A stretch of DNA of 32,330 nucleotides from Deltaproteobacteria bacterium (GCA_016219225.1 JACRBX010000221.1:1-32330), one strand, 5' to 3'. Positions 1 to 8,601 are shown, numbered from the stretch's first letter. Notes: generated by a model from the letters alone, not told the origin. Translations and numbers: made by a program.

Positions 1-5
1 ATATT

Positions 6-42
6 TTTATTGTTTGCCGGTGAGGGGCCGGCAAACAATAAA
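6..42. repeat. Perfect 15-bp inverted repeat (hairpin)
   Basis: Arms at 6-20 and 28-42 (TTTATTGTTTGCCGG and its complement) flank a 7-nt loop. No T-run follows on either strand, so this is not a convincing intrinsic terminator. It lies at the window edge, so the gene it might belong to is not visible. Confidence 0.6.
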
Positions 43-399
43 CTTCGTTACCCTGCGGCCGGCTTCCAAAAGAAAGCCTTTGTTTAAGGTCGACGAAGTC
101 GACCGCGTAATTATTTGGCCAGAAGCCTCCCGAGAGGGAGTCCAGATCTGGTTTGAACAATCCCGCCTCTCACGGGATTGTTCAAAAAAAATCTCTCTGC
201 GTCCTTTGCGGCTTTGCGGTGAACAAAATCCCTCTTTTCAAACACCCAACCCGGACCAGCCGGAACCAAGATTTTGGATATACAAAACAGGTTAATAAAA
301 CCTCAACTGGTCCGGGTCCAAGGCGTGTTCTTTAAGAAATTCTATCCATTTTGCGTAGAATTATATTTTTTAGTTACTAAAGTGTTATGGTTTTTTAAA
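43..399. other. Gene-free stretch upstream of the first kinase
   Basis: I see no convincing gene here. The short open frames have no ribosome binding site and no recognisable composition. The stretch holds a hairpin (152-186) and a TTTGCGG-type near-tandem repeat around 194-222. It is AT-rich from about 340 onward, which could include a promoter for the kinase at 445, but I found no well-spaced -35/-10 pair. Confidence 0.5.
152..186. repeat. 14-bp inverted repeat (hairpin)
   Basis: Arms TTTGAACAATCCCG (152-165) and its complement (173-186) enclose the 7-nt loop CCTCTCA. On the plus strand the stem is followed by As, not Ts, so it is not a normal terminator. It may be a REP-like palindrome. 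Confidence 0.55.
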
Positions 400-427
400 T
401 TGCAACTTGCAACTTGCATCTTGTAAC
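400..427 (+). repeat. Heptanucleotide tract (TTGCAAC-type)
   Basis: Four consecutive 7-mers are visible: TTGCAAC, TTGCAAC, TTGCATC, TTGTAAC, followed by TTT. A tract with the same design lies at 31479-31506. It ends 17 bp before the kinase start codon, in the space where a promoter and ribosome binding site would be expected. Confidence 0.75.
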
Positions 428-444
428 TTTTTTTAAACTGATCG

Positions 445-2316
445 ATGAAGCTAACCCACCAAATCTCAACTCAGCGCCCTTTCAGTTACCCTTTGTACCT
501 GTTTTCGGTCATGACAGTCCTGATCGCCATCCTGATTATCAACGGCTATATTGAAATTCAGAGGACCCGCAGCCAACTGTTTAATATATTAGAAACAGAA
601 GCTTTGCTGGTCATTAAAGGTCTGGAAAAAAATTCCGGCAACCTGATGGCCGCCCTTACCCAGGATCAGTCCTCTTTAATCGCTCCAGGATTAATCGAAA
701 AATCCGAAGAGTCCTTAGGGATTGAAGACCTGCTGATCGAACGTCTCATAAACCTGGCCCTTCAGCTTGATCAGGAGGATTCCCGTAAGGCCTTTGACTC
801 CAGGGCCTTGAAGGACAGGGTGGGCCAACTTGGAGTGCGCCAGGTTTTTTTTCTGAAATCGGACTCCAGGGATTCCGCCTGGGATGCCTTCCCCGCGCCT
901 TTAAGGTCCGGGGTCCCTTTTTTCCATAAGGTCCTGAGCGGCCAGGATCGTCTGGCCGTGTTCAGGGGGGAAGGTCCTTTGCATCGAACCCTTCCTCTGG
1001 CCGTGGCCGTGGCCCGCCGCTTCAGCCAAGGGGCCATCCTGATCGTTCTGTCTTTTGACGAATATGCCTTTTTAAGCCGCCAGATTATTATTCAGGGTTT
1101 TTTGGAAGATTTTTCCGGCAAAGGCAATATCGCCTATTTGAATGTGGAGGAGTCCGGAGGGAAGATTATCGCCCGAACCGGTGAAGGTTTTCTGGCCGGT
1201 CGGGACTTAACCTTCGAGAGAACAGTGATCCGTTCGGGAGATTCCGGTCTTTTCTGGATCAAGGGCAAGGACGGGGAATTTCTGGAAATCCTTCGTCCTT
1301 TCAGGCCGTCGGGTAAGGATTCGGGATGGATTCGATTGGGCCTTTCCTTAAAAGAAATCAATCCTATCATTGAACAGGCCAGAAGACAGACTATCATGAT
1401 GAGCCTCATCCTTCTCGGCCTTGGCCTGGCCGGTCTTTTTTTTATCTTTCGGCTGCAAGGCCGCCACCTTCAAAGAATGAGGGAAATGGAGGACCAGATC
1501 CGTTTAAAGGAGGAACTTTCGGCCATGGGGCAGTTGGCGGCCGGTGTGGCCCATGAAATCAAGAATCCCCTCAACGCCATCAGCCTGGTGGTTCAAAGGT
1601 TGGAAAAAGAGTTTGTCCAGGCTGAGCCGGAGGAGCAGAAAGAATATGAAAAGTTTACCCGGATCGTTCGCAGTGAGATCGACCGGGTCAACCGGATCAT
1701 CGGGCAGTTTCTGATGATGGCCAGACCTCCGGCAATCAGAATGGAAGAACAATCCGTGGTGGACATTCTAAACTATGTGCTTGAGGTGATGGAAGAGGAA
1801 TTCAGGCAAAAAGGCATCAGGGTGATCAAAACCTGGGATGACCAACTCCCCTTGATCCCCCTGGATCGCTTTCAACTCACCCAGGCCTTTATCAATATTT
1901 TTAATAATGCCCTGGAAGCCATGCCGGAGGGGGGGGAGGTTCGACTGGATGTGAAGTGCGTTCAGCGTTCAGCGTTCGGCGTTCGGCGTGAAAAAGAAAC
2001 CTCTGTACATTCGGTTCGGAGTTCGGAGTTCGGAGTTCGGAGTGGGAAAGAAACAGGCTCAAAACGAATAACTCAACACTCCGAACTCCACGGAGATTTC
2101 ATGGAAATCTCTGTGGCCGATACGGGGAAGGGTATTCCCCCGGAAGGATTGAAAAAGATTTTTGCCCCTTATTATACCACCAAAGAAAAAGGGGTGGGGT
2201 TAGGGCTGGCCATCACCCAAAAGATCGTCCAGGCCCATGAAGGAACTTTAGAGGTCCAAAGTCGCGAGAATAAGGGGACCACGGTGGTTGTTCGATTACC
2301 GGTTTCATCCCGGTAA
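445..2316 (+). CDS. Membrane sensor histidine kinase with in-frame repeat insertion
   Basis: This is a 623-residue inner-membrane sensor kinase, probably autophosphorylating His370 and passing phosphate to an unidentified regulator. A first TM segment (about 14-37) is followed by a periplasmic region of about 280 residues, a second TM (about 318-337), HisKA with the H-box VAHEIKNPL, and an HATPase_c domain with N-box NNALEA, DTGKGIP and GVGLGLA. The layout resembles NtrB/AtoS-type kinases. Residues 505-552 are an insertion encoded by 7-bp repeats, placed between the N-box and the DTGKGI motif where relatives have a short loop. No clear Shine-Dalgarno precedes the ATG, and no cognate regulator gene adjoins it. 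Its 3' end is duplicated in diverged form at 3480-3551. Confidence 0.9.
   Translation: MKLTHQISTQRPFSYPLYLFSVMTVLIAILIINGYIEIQRTRSQLFNILETEALLVIKGLEKNSGNLMAALTQDQSSLIAPGLIEKSEESLGIEDLLIERLINLALQLDQEDSRKAFDSRALKDRVGQLGVRQVFFLKSDSRDSAWDAFPAPLRSGVPFFHKVLSGQDRLAVFRGEGPLHRTLPLAVAVARRFSQGAILIVLSFDEYAFLSRQIIIQGFLEDFSGKGNIAYLNVEESGGKIIARTGEGFLAGRDLTFERTVIRSGDSGLFWIKGKDGEFLEILRPFRPSGKDSGWIRLGLSLKEINPIIEQARRQTIMMSLILLGLGLAGLFFIFRLQGRHLQRMREMEDQIRLKEELSAMGQLAAGVAHEIKNPLNAISLVVQRLEKEFVQAEPEEQKEYEKFTRIVRSEIDRVNRIIGQFLMMARPPAIRMEEQSVVDILNYVLEVMEEEFRQKGIRVIKTWDDQLPLIPLDRFQLTQAFINIFNNALEAMPEGGEVRLDVKCVQRSAFGVRREKETSVHSVRSSEFGVRSGKETGSKRITQHSELHGDFMEISVADTGKGIPPEGLKKIFAPYYTTKEKGVGLGLAITQKIVQAHEGTLEVQSRENKGTTVVVRLPVSSR
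1957..2100 (+). repeat. In-frame heptad-repeat insertion in kinase ATPase domain
   Basis: This 144-bp (48-codon) block keeps the frame open. It has GCGTTCA x2, GCGTTCG x2 and GCGTGAA (1958-1992), then GGTTCGG, AGTTCGG x3 and AGTGGGA (2013-2047). Each half ends in an AAGAAAC-like string. The right part contains CGAATAACTC and inverted heptads (ACTCCGA). The encoded peptide includes SSEFGVRS. The same element type sits at the same domain position in the kinase at 6404-7999. Confidence 0.85.
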
Positions 2317-2350
2317 AAATGGTCGACCTCTTTTCACATCGGCGATTGAT

Positions 2351-3400
2351 TCAAGAAAGAAACGCCTTGGTTCTTTCAAGAACCGACGTATACGGGCTGT
2401 TTTTAGCGGATAGGGCCATCTGTATTCGTTTGATCCAGCCGGTTCCGCGACGCTTGATTTCCTCCCAGGCCAGCAGCAAATCGCCAGGCCTCTCCTCCAA
2501 TAGCACCAGCAGGAGTTGGGCTGCCTGATCCAGATCCTTTTGGGCTTTTGGCTGGGCGGTAATATCCCGTTCTCGGGAAACAATCAGCTTATGAAGGGCA
2601 AAACGGGCCGGCAGAGGAACATTGACCAGAACGCCGCCGCCGTCAATCACCGCCCCTTTGATTGGGTTATCGAGAAGATAATCCAGGAACCGAACCGGTT
2701 GGGCAGCGACATTGAATCGAGGGATAAAGATGGGATTACTTTTCCTCGGATGTTGTTCGGAGGTAAGGACATCTAACCGCAACGGGTTTCCCCTGACCCG
2801 GAAGGAGGTCGATGGATGTTTCGGGTTAAAGGGAGGCACCGGGATAAAGCCCATATGAAGTCCTTCCAGAACTTTGGGGAGATCAATCTTGATATCCGGA
2901 ATGGCAATAATCATCTTCGCCGTACCGGCCAGATCGATATCCTGAGTCCTGAGGGCGGAATGTTCCCATCGCCTTCCCAGGAGATTACCGAGTACCATAA
3001 AGGCCTGGGTTCCCAATAATACTCCGTCAAGATAAAACACCCCGCTGTCGGCCAGGGCTTTTAGCACCCGGCCTGATGCGGTGTCGGTAATCAGTGCCCC
3101 CCCGGCCCGAAGTTGGGCACAAAGTATCTGGATGTGGGTAAGGTCGGCACTGAGTATCTTTCGTGCCCTTTGGTAATCGGCAATGATTCGATCCAAACCG
3201 GGGGTCTTTTTCCCTACATATATTTGCCGGCTGATCCCCCCCGGTTCCTGGTATTGATAGTAAACGTAACAGCCCCCTTTGATTGTTTTTTCCGTGAAGC
3301 ATCCCGGAGAATGACCGATCGTCCGCTGGGCCTCCAGAGCGGTCAGGCGCTCCTGGAGCTCGGCATACAAGGTTTGTGTTTCAATCGCCAGTTTTTCCAT
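2351..3400 (-). CDS. GSU2403-type nucleotidyltransferase (NTP_transf_8-like)
   Basis: This 349-residue soluble protein resembles the GSU2403/NTP_transf_8 family of nucleotidyltransferase-fold proteins. Substrate and role are not known to me. The polymerase-beta-like signature is visible: GT at 130-131, the metal-binding pair in TQDIDLAG (Asp154, Asp156), and a likely third acidic residue in LRLDVLT (Asp210). The N-terminus is a short coiled coil, followed by a Cys/Tyr-rich segment (GGCYVYYQY). It is convergent with the first kinase (34-bp gap). It has its own predicted promoter with a palindrome over the -10. No antitoxin-like partner is adjacent, so a defence or toxin role is only a possibility. 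The ATG at 3400 has no strong ribosome binding site. Confidence 0.78.
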   Translation of the reverse strand: MEKLAIETQTLYAELQERLTALEAQRTIGHSPGCFTEKTIKGGCYVYYQYQEPGGISRQIYVGKKTPGLDRIIADYQRARKILSADLTHIQILCAQLRAGGALITDTASGRVLKALADSGVFYLDGVLLGTQAFMVLGNLLGRRWEHSALRTQDIDLAGTAKMIIAIPDIKIDLPKVLEGLHMGFIPVPPFNPKHPSTSFRVRGNPLRLDVLTSEQHPRKSNPIFIPRFNVAAQPVRFLDYLLDNPIKGAVIDGGGVLVNVPLPARFALHKLIVSRERDITAQPKAQKDLDQAAQLLLVLLEERPGDLLLAWEEIKRRGTGWIKRIQMALSAKNSPYTSVLERTKAFLS

Positions 3401-3423
3401 AATTTCGATTGCAGGACAATAAT

Positions 3424-3457
3424 GTTATACGTAGATTACTATAACCGTGCGTATAAC
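3424..3457. promoter_or_regulatory. Inverted repeat GTTATACG/CGTATAAC, possible operator
   Basis: Perfect 8-bp arms at 3424-3431 and 3450-3457 bracket the predicted -10 box. A third related hexamer (TATAAC) lies between them. The placement would suit repressor binding, possibly autoregulation; no regulator gene is adjacent. Confidence 0.45.
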
Positions 3458-3466
3458 GCAACACAA
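3438..3466 (-). promoter_or_regulatory. Predicted promoter of the nucleotidyltransferase
   Basis: On the minus strand, TTGTGT (3466-3461) and TATAGT (3443-3438) are separated by 17 bp. The -10 matches consensus at five of six positions; the -35 is weak. It lies about 40 bp upstream of the start codon. Confidence 0.5.
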
Positions 3467-3479
3467 TTGAGATGTAATA

Positions 3480-3551
3480 GGGACTTTAGAGGTCCAAAGC
3501 CGTGAAAATAAGGGGACCACGGTGATCATCCGGCTGCCGGTTTCTCTTTAA
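3480..3551 (+). pseudogene. 3'-end remnant of a second histidine kinase gene
   Basis: The 72 bp translate as GTLEVQSRENKG followed by TTVIIRLPVSL and a stop. They match the C-terminus of the kinase ending at 2316. Over 21 codons I count 52 of 63 identical bases. All differences are silent except two Val-to-Ile changes. The upstream part of the gene is missing: homology stops abruptly at 3480. The silent divergence means it came from a related, selected gene and is not a fresh copy of the neighbour. Confidence 0.8.
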
Positions 3552-3557
3552 CCCGTT

Positions 3558-3590
3558 TTTAAAAAACAATCTTCGGCGTTTATTGTTCCC
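3558..3590 (-). terminator. Weak intrinsic terminator after the triple-receiver GGDEF gene
   Basis: Read on minus just after the stop at 3592, AACAAT, an 11-nt loop and ATTGTT form a short stem followed by a run of Ts. The stem is AT-rich and weak. Confidence 0.35.
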
Positions 3591-3591
3591 A

Positions 3592-5409
3592 TCAGATGGA
3601 TGGAGTTTTCGCTTCACTTTGGCCCCTGCCATAAAGGACCATGCGGTTTTTTCCCTGTTTTTTTGCCTGATAAAGGGCATCATCGGAATTACGGATGAGT
3701 TCCTCCGGGGTGTTGGCATGGGCCGGGTAAACCGCAATGCCCATACTGATCCTGACCGTCTCCAGAAGGTTTGAAGCATTGGAAGAAAAGGGATAAGAGG
3801 CCACGGCCCGTTGAATTCTTTCAGCGATAAAAAGGGCCTCCTCCTGATCCGCATAAGGCAGGGCTATGGCGAATTCATCCCCTCCGTAGCGGGCGGCCAG
3901 GTCGATTTCCCGAATATTTTCTTTTATGGCCTGAGAAAATTCTTTTAAAACCAGGTCTCCGGCCAGGTGGCCCAGCGTATCGTTCAACAATTTGAAATTG
4001 TCAAAATCGATCAGGATCAGACTTACCGGATAGCGTTGACGGAAGGCCCTTTTCAGCTCCAGTTCCAGATAACGTTTCAAATAAGCCTGATTAAAAGCCC
4101 CGGTCAATCCGTCGGTGGTAGCCGAATTCAAGGCCGTTTCAAAATCATTCCGGAGTTTATCGAGGGTCTCTTTTTTCTTCAGTAAAACATTAATCCGGGC
4201 CGCCAACTCCCTCCGGTTAATGGGTTTTATCAAATAATCATCCGCTCCCAACTCCATTCCCCTGATCTTGTTTTCCAGGTCTTGCAGACAGGTGATCAAA
4301 ACCACCTGGATATCCTTGGTGAGGACTTTATCTTTGAGATGCTGACAGAGATCAAATCCGTTCATCCCCGGCAGGAGGATATCTAAAAGTACTAAATCTA
4401 TTTTTTCATTCTGGACCAACGCCAGGGCTTCTTCTGCGCTCCGGGCCAATTCCAGTTGATAGGCCCCTCCTTCCAGGAAAGTCTGTATCAAAAAGGATTC
4501 CCTTTGGTCGTCGTCCACCAGGAGAATTTTGGGCAGGGTCTTCGGAGCGGCGCTTTCCCTGCCGGGAAAAGTCAGACAGAAAGATTCATCCGACCGGGTC
4601 CGGAGCACCAGTTGTTCCTGATATTGTTTGAGGCGCAGCAGGGAATTGATCCGGGCCAGGAGTTCCGCGGTGTTTACTGGCTTATTGAGGAATTCGTCCG
4701 CACCGGCCTCCAGGCCCATGACCTTGTCTTCGCTGCCATCCAGGGCGGTAACCTGAATAATGGGGATCCGTTCGGTTTCAGGGTTCTTTTTTAACCACCG
4801 GGTCACCTCAAAACCATTCATTTCCGGCATCATGATGTCCAGCAAGATCAAATCAGGGGATTCTGCGCCGGCTATTTCAATGGCCTGCTTTCCGCTCAAG
4901 GCCTTCAGGACCTCATATTTTTCCCTGGGCAGTTTGGCCTCCAACAGTTTGATATTCAAGGGCTCATCATCTACAATCAGGATTTTATTTTTATGCTTTA
5001 TCGGACCCATAAGGGGGAGGGGGGGAGCGGGATTATTATCTTTGTCCCAAAATCCCTTAATTTGATCCAGAAAAGTCCGGGTATTGATGGGTTTGGCAAT
5101 ATAACCGTCACAATGGGCTTCTCTGGCCCGTTCTTCATCCCCCTGCATGGCATAAGAGGTCAAGGCGACGACCGGAATATGCTTCAGAGCGGTATCGCCT
5201 TTGATCTGTCTGGTGGCCGTGAGACCGTCCATCCCGGGGAGTTGGATGTCCATTAAAATGAGATCCGGCCGGTGCTCCCGGGCCAACCCGATCCCCTGTT
5301 CCCCGTCTCCGGCCTCCAGAACCTGATAGCCTTCTAAATGAAGCAGATTCCGAACCAGTTTCATGTTTAAGAGATTGTCTTCGACAACCAGAATCGTTTC
5401 TTTGTTCAT
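3592..5409 (-). CDS. Triple-receiver diguanylate cyclase (REC-REC-REC-GGDEF)
   Basis: This 605-residue cytosolic response regulator is predicted to make c-di-GMP. Three receivers are followed by a GGDEF domain, with likely phospho-acceptors Asp54 (LILMDIQLPG), Asp191 (LILLDIMMPE) and Asp343 (LVLLDILLPG). The active-site loop is canonical GGDEF (509-513). An RxxD inhibitory site (REID, 500-503) lies five residues before it, so product feedback is likely. The family resembles PleD with one extra receiver. The start is taken at 5409, where AGGAG lies a few bases upstream; an in-frame codon at 5442 would add 11 residues without a better site. It follows a membrane GGDEF gene by 54 bp and ends the cluster. 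Likely phosphodonors are the kinases at 6404 and 11544. Confidence 0.9.
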   Translation of the reverse strand: MNKETILVVEDNLLNMKLVRNLLHLEGYQVLEAGDGEQGIGLAREHRPDLILMDIQLPGMDGLTATRQIKGDTALKHIPVVALTSYAMQGDEERAREAHCDGYIAKPINTRTFLDQIKGFWDKDNNPAPPLPLMGPIKHKNKILIVDDEPLNIKLLEAKLPREKYEVLKALSGKQAIEIAGAESPDLILLDIMMPEMNGFEVTRWLKKNPETERIPIIQVTALDGSEDKVMGLEAGADEFLNKPVNTAELLARINSLLRLKQYQEQLVLRTRSDESFCLTFPGRESAAPKTLPKILLVDDDQRESFLIQTFLEGGAYQLELARSAEEALALVQNEKIDLVLLDILLPGMNGFDLCQHLKDKVLTKDIQVVLITCLQDLENKIRGMELGADDYLIKPINRRELAARINVLLKKKETLDKLRNDFETALNSATTDGLTGAFNQAYLKRYLELELKRAFRQRYPVSLILIDFDNFKLLNDTLGHLAGDLVLKEFSQAIKENIREIDLAARYGGDEFAIALPYADQEEALFIAERIQRAVASYPFSSNASNLLETVRISMGIAVYPAHANTPEELIRNSDDALYQAKKQGKNRMVLYGRGQSEAKTPSI

Positions 5410-5463
5410 TGCTCCTGCTCCTCGCTGGGAAATGGCCTTCAAATTCAGGCAATATCGGGCCGG

Positions 5464-6321
5464 TCAGGCCGCCAGAGTTGCCGGCTTGGCCCGAGTCGTA
5501 TCATAGACACTGATGCGGTTCCGACCCTCTTCCTTGGCCTGATAAAGGGCCCGGTCGGCCCCTTCCACCAAACACTGGCAGTCATTCATGTCGAGGGTCG
5601 GCGAGGCCACTCCAATGCTCACCGTAATCCGGATCTTTTGCTGACCGGTCTCGCCGGTCAGGACCAGTTCATGAGATTCCACGTACTGGCGCAGCCGTTC
5701 GGCCAATTCAGCCGCAGCGACGGTTGTCGTGTGGGGGGTGATGATGAGTATTTCTTCCCCCCCGTAGCGGGCGACAATATCTGATGCGCGAACGGCAGTG
5801 AGTATCAGCCGGCCCAAATAATTCAAGACGGCATCGCCGGCCTGGTGGCCATGCACGTCATTGATGCGTTTGAAAAAATCGATATCCAGGAGGAGGATGG
5901 AAAGCGGGAGGGCATGGCGTTGCGCCCGGGCATATTCTTCTGCCAACCGGCGGTCTAAATAACGGCGATTGTAAATCCCGATCAAAGGATCGGTGATACT
6001 CTCATATTCCAGGATCGTAACACGACGGACGTCTATCGCCGTTTGAAGTGAAAGTGTGGCCGTCAACCAGACAAAAACCGCCCCGAGGAAAAAAATGACC
6101 GGAACGATCAGATCCAGCCAAGCCCGGTGAAACCCCCAAAAGGCGAGCGCGTACGAGGCATAACCCAATAAAAAAATGATGATAAGAACCGTCAAGCCAT
6201 ACCATTGGCGTCTGACGTGGCTTGAGGGAAGTTGGGTAACCAATCGGCGAACGCGGAAGAGGGCGGCGGTCAGGATCAAAGCGCCATTGATCACCAAACC
6301 TTCTGCCAGTAGATTAAACAT
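5464..6321 (-). CDS. Membrane GGDEF-domain protein (probable diguanylate cyclase)
   Basis: The protein has 285 residues. Three hydrophobic segments (about 7-23, 40-64 and 68-93) anchor it in the inner membrane, with a C-terminal GGDEF domain from about 105. The active-site loop reads GGEEI (187-191): the usual final Phe is Ile, while the catalytic acidic residues remain, so it is probably active. An RxxD inhibitory site (RASD, 178-181) is present. The ATG at 6321 is chosen because AAGGAGAG lies seven bases upstream; the open frame extends to 6489 but that would overlap the preceding kinase gene. It lies 82 bp downstream of the CHASE8-like kinase. Confidence 0.87.
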   Translation of the reverse strand: MFNLLAEGLVINGALILTAALFRVRRLVTQLPSSHVRRQWYGLTVLIIIFLLGYASYALAFWGFHRAWLDLIVPVIFFLGAVFVWLTATLSLQTAIDVRRVTILEYESITDPLIGIYNRRYLDRRLAEEYARAQRHALPLSILLLDIDFFKRINDVHGHQAGDAVLNYLGRLILTAVRASDIVARYGGEEILIITPHTTTVAAAELAERLRQYVESHELVLTGETGQQKIRITVSIGVASPTLDMNDCQCLVEGADRALYQAKEEGRNRISVYDTTRAKPATLAA

Positions 6322-6403
6322 GGTCGTCTCTCCTTGTCTTATCAGTTGATGCCAATAACCGGTCATAATCCCGACTGACAACCGGGACTCCGCCACCTTG
6401 ATT

Positions 6404-7999
6404 TTACCCGGCGGGAATAATAAAATGAAAACTACTGCCCTTTCCAATTCCCGGGCTCTCGGCCCAGATCCGGCCGCCATGAAGTTCAACCAATTTTTTG
6501 GTCAAGGACAACCCTAATCCCGTCCCTTGATATTTACGGTTGAATGAACTGTCCACCTGTTCAAAAGGTAAAAAGATGCGGGCAAGATCCTCCTCTTTGA
6601 TTCCGATCCCGGTGTCCTCAATGCTGATTTTGAGGCCTTCAAAATCAGTGAGGGCCGAGTTATTCGGTGAGGGGTAGGCGTTTGGATTGAAGAGATTTTG
6701 CTCCGAACTCATCACTCCGAACTCCGAACTTTTAACCAAGCCCGCCTTCAGTCGCACACTGCCCCTATCGGGTGTAAACTTCACGGCGTTAGAAATAAGA
6801 TTATAAAGGATCTGTTTCAGTTTGCGTTCATCGGCCCGGATGACCGGCGGAAGGTCTTCAGAGTCGATGCTCAGTTTGATCCCGTGATTAACGGCCTTTT
6901 CTTTGACCATGACCAGGCTGTTTTCCAGCAGGTGCTTCAGAGGGACTTCATTAAGATCGAGTTCCCATTTCCCGGCCTCCACTTTGGTAATATCCAGAAT
7001 ATCATTGATCAGAGACAGGAGGTGCCGGCTGCTGGTGAGGACATCCCCCAGGAACTCCGACTGGGTGGTATTCAACTCCCCATAATTTTTGTCCAGAACC
7101 AATTCGGTAAAGCCGATGATGTGGTTCAGGGGCGTTCGGAGCTCATGACTCATATTGGCCAAAAACTCGCTCTTGGCCTGGTTGGCGGTTTCGGCCTTCT
7201 CCTTGGCTTTCAGTAATTCCTGATTGGTCAGATCCAGGTCCTGGGTTCTCTCCCTGACCCGGTCTTCCAGTTCCATCTGGGTCTTGTGCAAGGCCTCATC
7301 CCGTTCCTGAACTTGTTTAACCATTTCATTAAAACTTTCGGTCAGGAACCCTATTTCGTCTTCACCTTCCTTTACGGCCCGAACCGAATAATCCTTTTGG
7401 GAGGAAATGGACCGGGCGACCTGCGAGAGATGCAGGATGGGACGGGAAATTTTTTTGTGCAGTTTGGAAGCCATAAAAAAAGCCAGGGAAGAGGCTATTA
7501 AAAGAATGAGGAGGGCATTGAAGACATAGCGGCTGAACCGTTCCTGCAGCTCTGACAGGTCGTAATGGATATAGAGGCTCCCCATTTTTTCATTGTCCAG
7601 CATAATTTTGTTGACCATGATGAGCGCCTGGGTTTTGAATTCGTATCCTTCCCCACCGCCCCTGGCCGGAAGGATAGAGGTTTGGGCATTGTCCCGCAGG
7701 TAGGCGGCAAATAACCTGCCGGATGCATCATAAACCCCGGCCGCTTTGATCGGTTTTTCCACCTGCAGGGCCTCCAGACTCTTCTGTGCATTTTCAGCAT
7801 CTTTAAAGACCACCGCGGCCACAACATTTCTTCCTGTTACCTCAGCCAGGATCTGGATTTCCCGGATGATCTTTTTCCGGCACTCCAGATAATCGTATAC
7901 GATGAAGGTCAGACAACTCAAAAGCAGGGTCAATCCGCAGATCAGCATGATCAGCGAGACGAGTTTCCCTTTGATGGAGTTTTTCCAAACTATTTTCAT
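6404..7999 (-). CDS. CHASE8-like sensor histidine kinase with in-frame repeat insertion
   Basis: This is a 531-residue inner-membrane kinase. TM1 (about 12-34) and TM2 (about 158-178) enclose a periplasmic domain resembling CHASE8, the sensor type of YfiN. HAMP (about 179-232), a coiled coil, HisKA (H-box [12 protein letters not shown], His285) and HATPase_c ([25 protein letters not shown]) follow. Its start overlaps the stop of the YfiR gene in an ATGA, so the two are translationally coupled. In Pseudomonas, YfiR restrains a CHASE8-HAMP-GGDEF protein; here the same sensor type appears to drive a kinase. Residues 422-455 are a repeat-derived insertion between N-box and DTGIGI, matching the insertion in the kinase at 445. 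There is no receiver, so partners are probably encoded nearby. Confidence 0.9.
   Translation of the reverse strand: MKIVWKNSIKGKLVSLIMLICGLTLLLSCLTFIVYDYLECRKKIIREIQILAEVTGRNVVAAVVFKDAENAQKSLEALQVEKPIKAAGVYDASGRLFAAYLRDNAQTSILPARGGGEGYEFKTQALIMVNKIMLDNEKMGSLYIHYDLSELQERFSRYVFNALLILLIASSLAFFMASKLHKKISRPILHLSQVARSISSQKDYSVRAVKEGEDEIGFLTESFNEMVKQVQERDEALHKTQMELEDRVRERTQDLDLTNQELLKAKEKAETANQAKSEFLANMSHELRTPLNHIIGFTELVLDKNYGELNTTQSEFLGDVLTSSRHLLSLINDILDITKVEAGKWELDLNEVPLKHLLENSLVMVKEKAVNHGIKLSIDSEDLPPVIRADERKLKQILYNLISNAVKFTPDRGSVRLKAGLVKSSEFGVMSSEQNLFNPNAYPSPNNSALTDFEGLKISIEDTGIGIKEEDLARIFLPFEQVDSSFNRKYQGTGLGLSLTKKLVELHGGRIWAESPGIGKGSSFHFIIPAG
6635..6736 (-). repeat. In-frame heptad-repeat insertion in second kinase
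   Basis: This block covers 102 bp (34 codons). On the coding strand it begins with AGTTCGG, AGTTCGG, AGTGATG, AGTTCGG (6730-6703), read in the same frame as in the first kinase and giving [10 protein letters not shown]. Further on it contains CGAATAACTC, also found in the other insertion. The stretch between is proline/asparagine-rich and unlike an ATPase domain. Confidence 0.85.
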
Positions 8000-8559
8000 T
8001 CTTTCATCTCCCGTGCTCCGTGGGGGATGATCCTGGCCAGCTTCAGGAGTTGCGAACTGATTTTCAGCCTGGTCTGACGGACTGCTTCCAGATTGATCTC
8101 AAACTGGATTTTATTATCCACCGTAACCAGTCCGATCATCCCGCCCTGGGCGGCAAACCGGTCCAGGTCACTAACCGTCAGAATATCCCGTTTTTTGAGG
8201 GCCCCTAAAATCGCCGGTAATTGGTTTTTTTCCGAGGCGCTGATATAGAGTATCTCACAGTCCTCGGCCTCATCAAGGCGAACAATGCGTTTGCACATTA
8301 TTTTCCGGCTCCGGACGATCTGATCCTTGAGGGGATCGAGGGCCGGTCCAAAGGGGTCGACTCCCAGGATATAGAGATGAATCGGTGTAGATTCATTTTT
8401 AAAGGATTCGGCCGGCCATTCAACAAACTTGGCAAAGTTATAAAGGAAAGCCGCTTTGATCGGATATTCCCGGGAGGTGTCCGGGATGGCAACCCCTCGG
8501 AACAGGCCCAGAATCAGGAGCCCTATGAGGAATAGGTGACGGCATCTAAATTTTATCAT
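7996..8559 (-). CDS. YfiR-family periplasmic protein (DUF4154)
   Basis: This 187-residue protein has a hydrophobic N-terminal signal segment (about 8-26). The family signature follows directly: [18 protein letters not shown], then a region rich in beta-strand and helix, and the late motif [20 protein letters not shown]. Known YfiR proteins are periplasmic and control a membrane CHASE8 partner, responding to redox or envelope state. The adjoining gene, overlapping by four bases, encodes just such a membrane sensor, here a kinase. No strong Shine-Dalgarno precedes the ATG. The gene lies 228 bp after the TonB receptor with a palindrome between them, so expression of the two parts may differ. Confidence 0.88.
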   Translation of the reverse strand: MIKFRCRHLFLIGLLILGLFRGVAIPDTSREYPIKAAFLYNFAKFVEWPAESFKNESTPIHLYILGVDPFGPALDPLKDQIVRSRKIMCKRIVRLDEAEDCEILYISASEKNQLPAILGALKKRDILTVSDLDRFAAQGGMIGLVTVDNKIQFEINLEAVRQTRLKISSQLLKLARIIPHGAREMKE

Positions 8560-8601
8560 AAAAACCCGAACCCGATGGAGCAGGAAAACGTTTTGTTAGC
8601 T

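Noticed and set aside
6-186. Intrinsic terminators at the two hairpins near the left edge
   Set aside because: Neither stem is followed by a T-run on the correct side in either direction.
14-295. Open frame of 93 codons at the window start
   Set aside because: It runs through a hairpin and repeat-like DNA, has no ribosome binding site and no recognisable protein features.
2351-3400. AbiEii/MNT toxin of a toxin-antitoxin pair
   Set aside because: The fold is related, but no partner gene adjoins and the sequence resembles the GSU2403 type instead.
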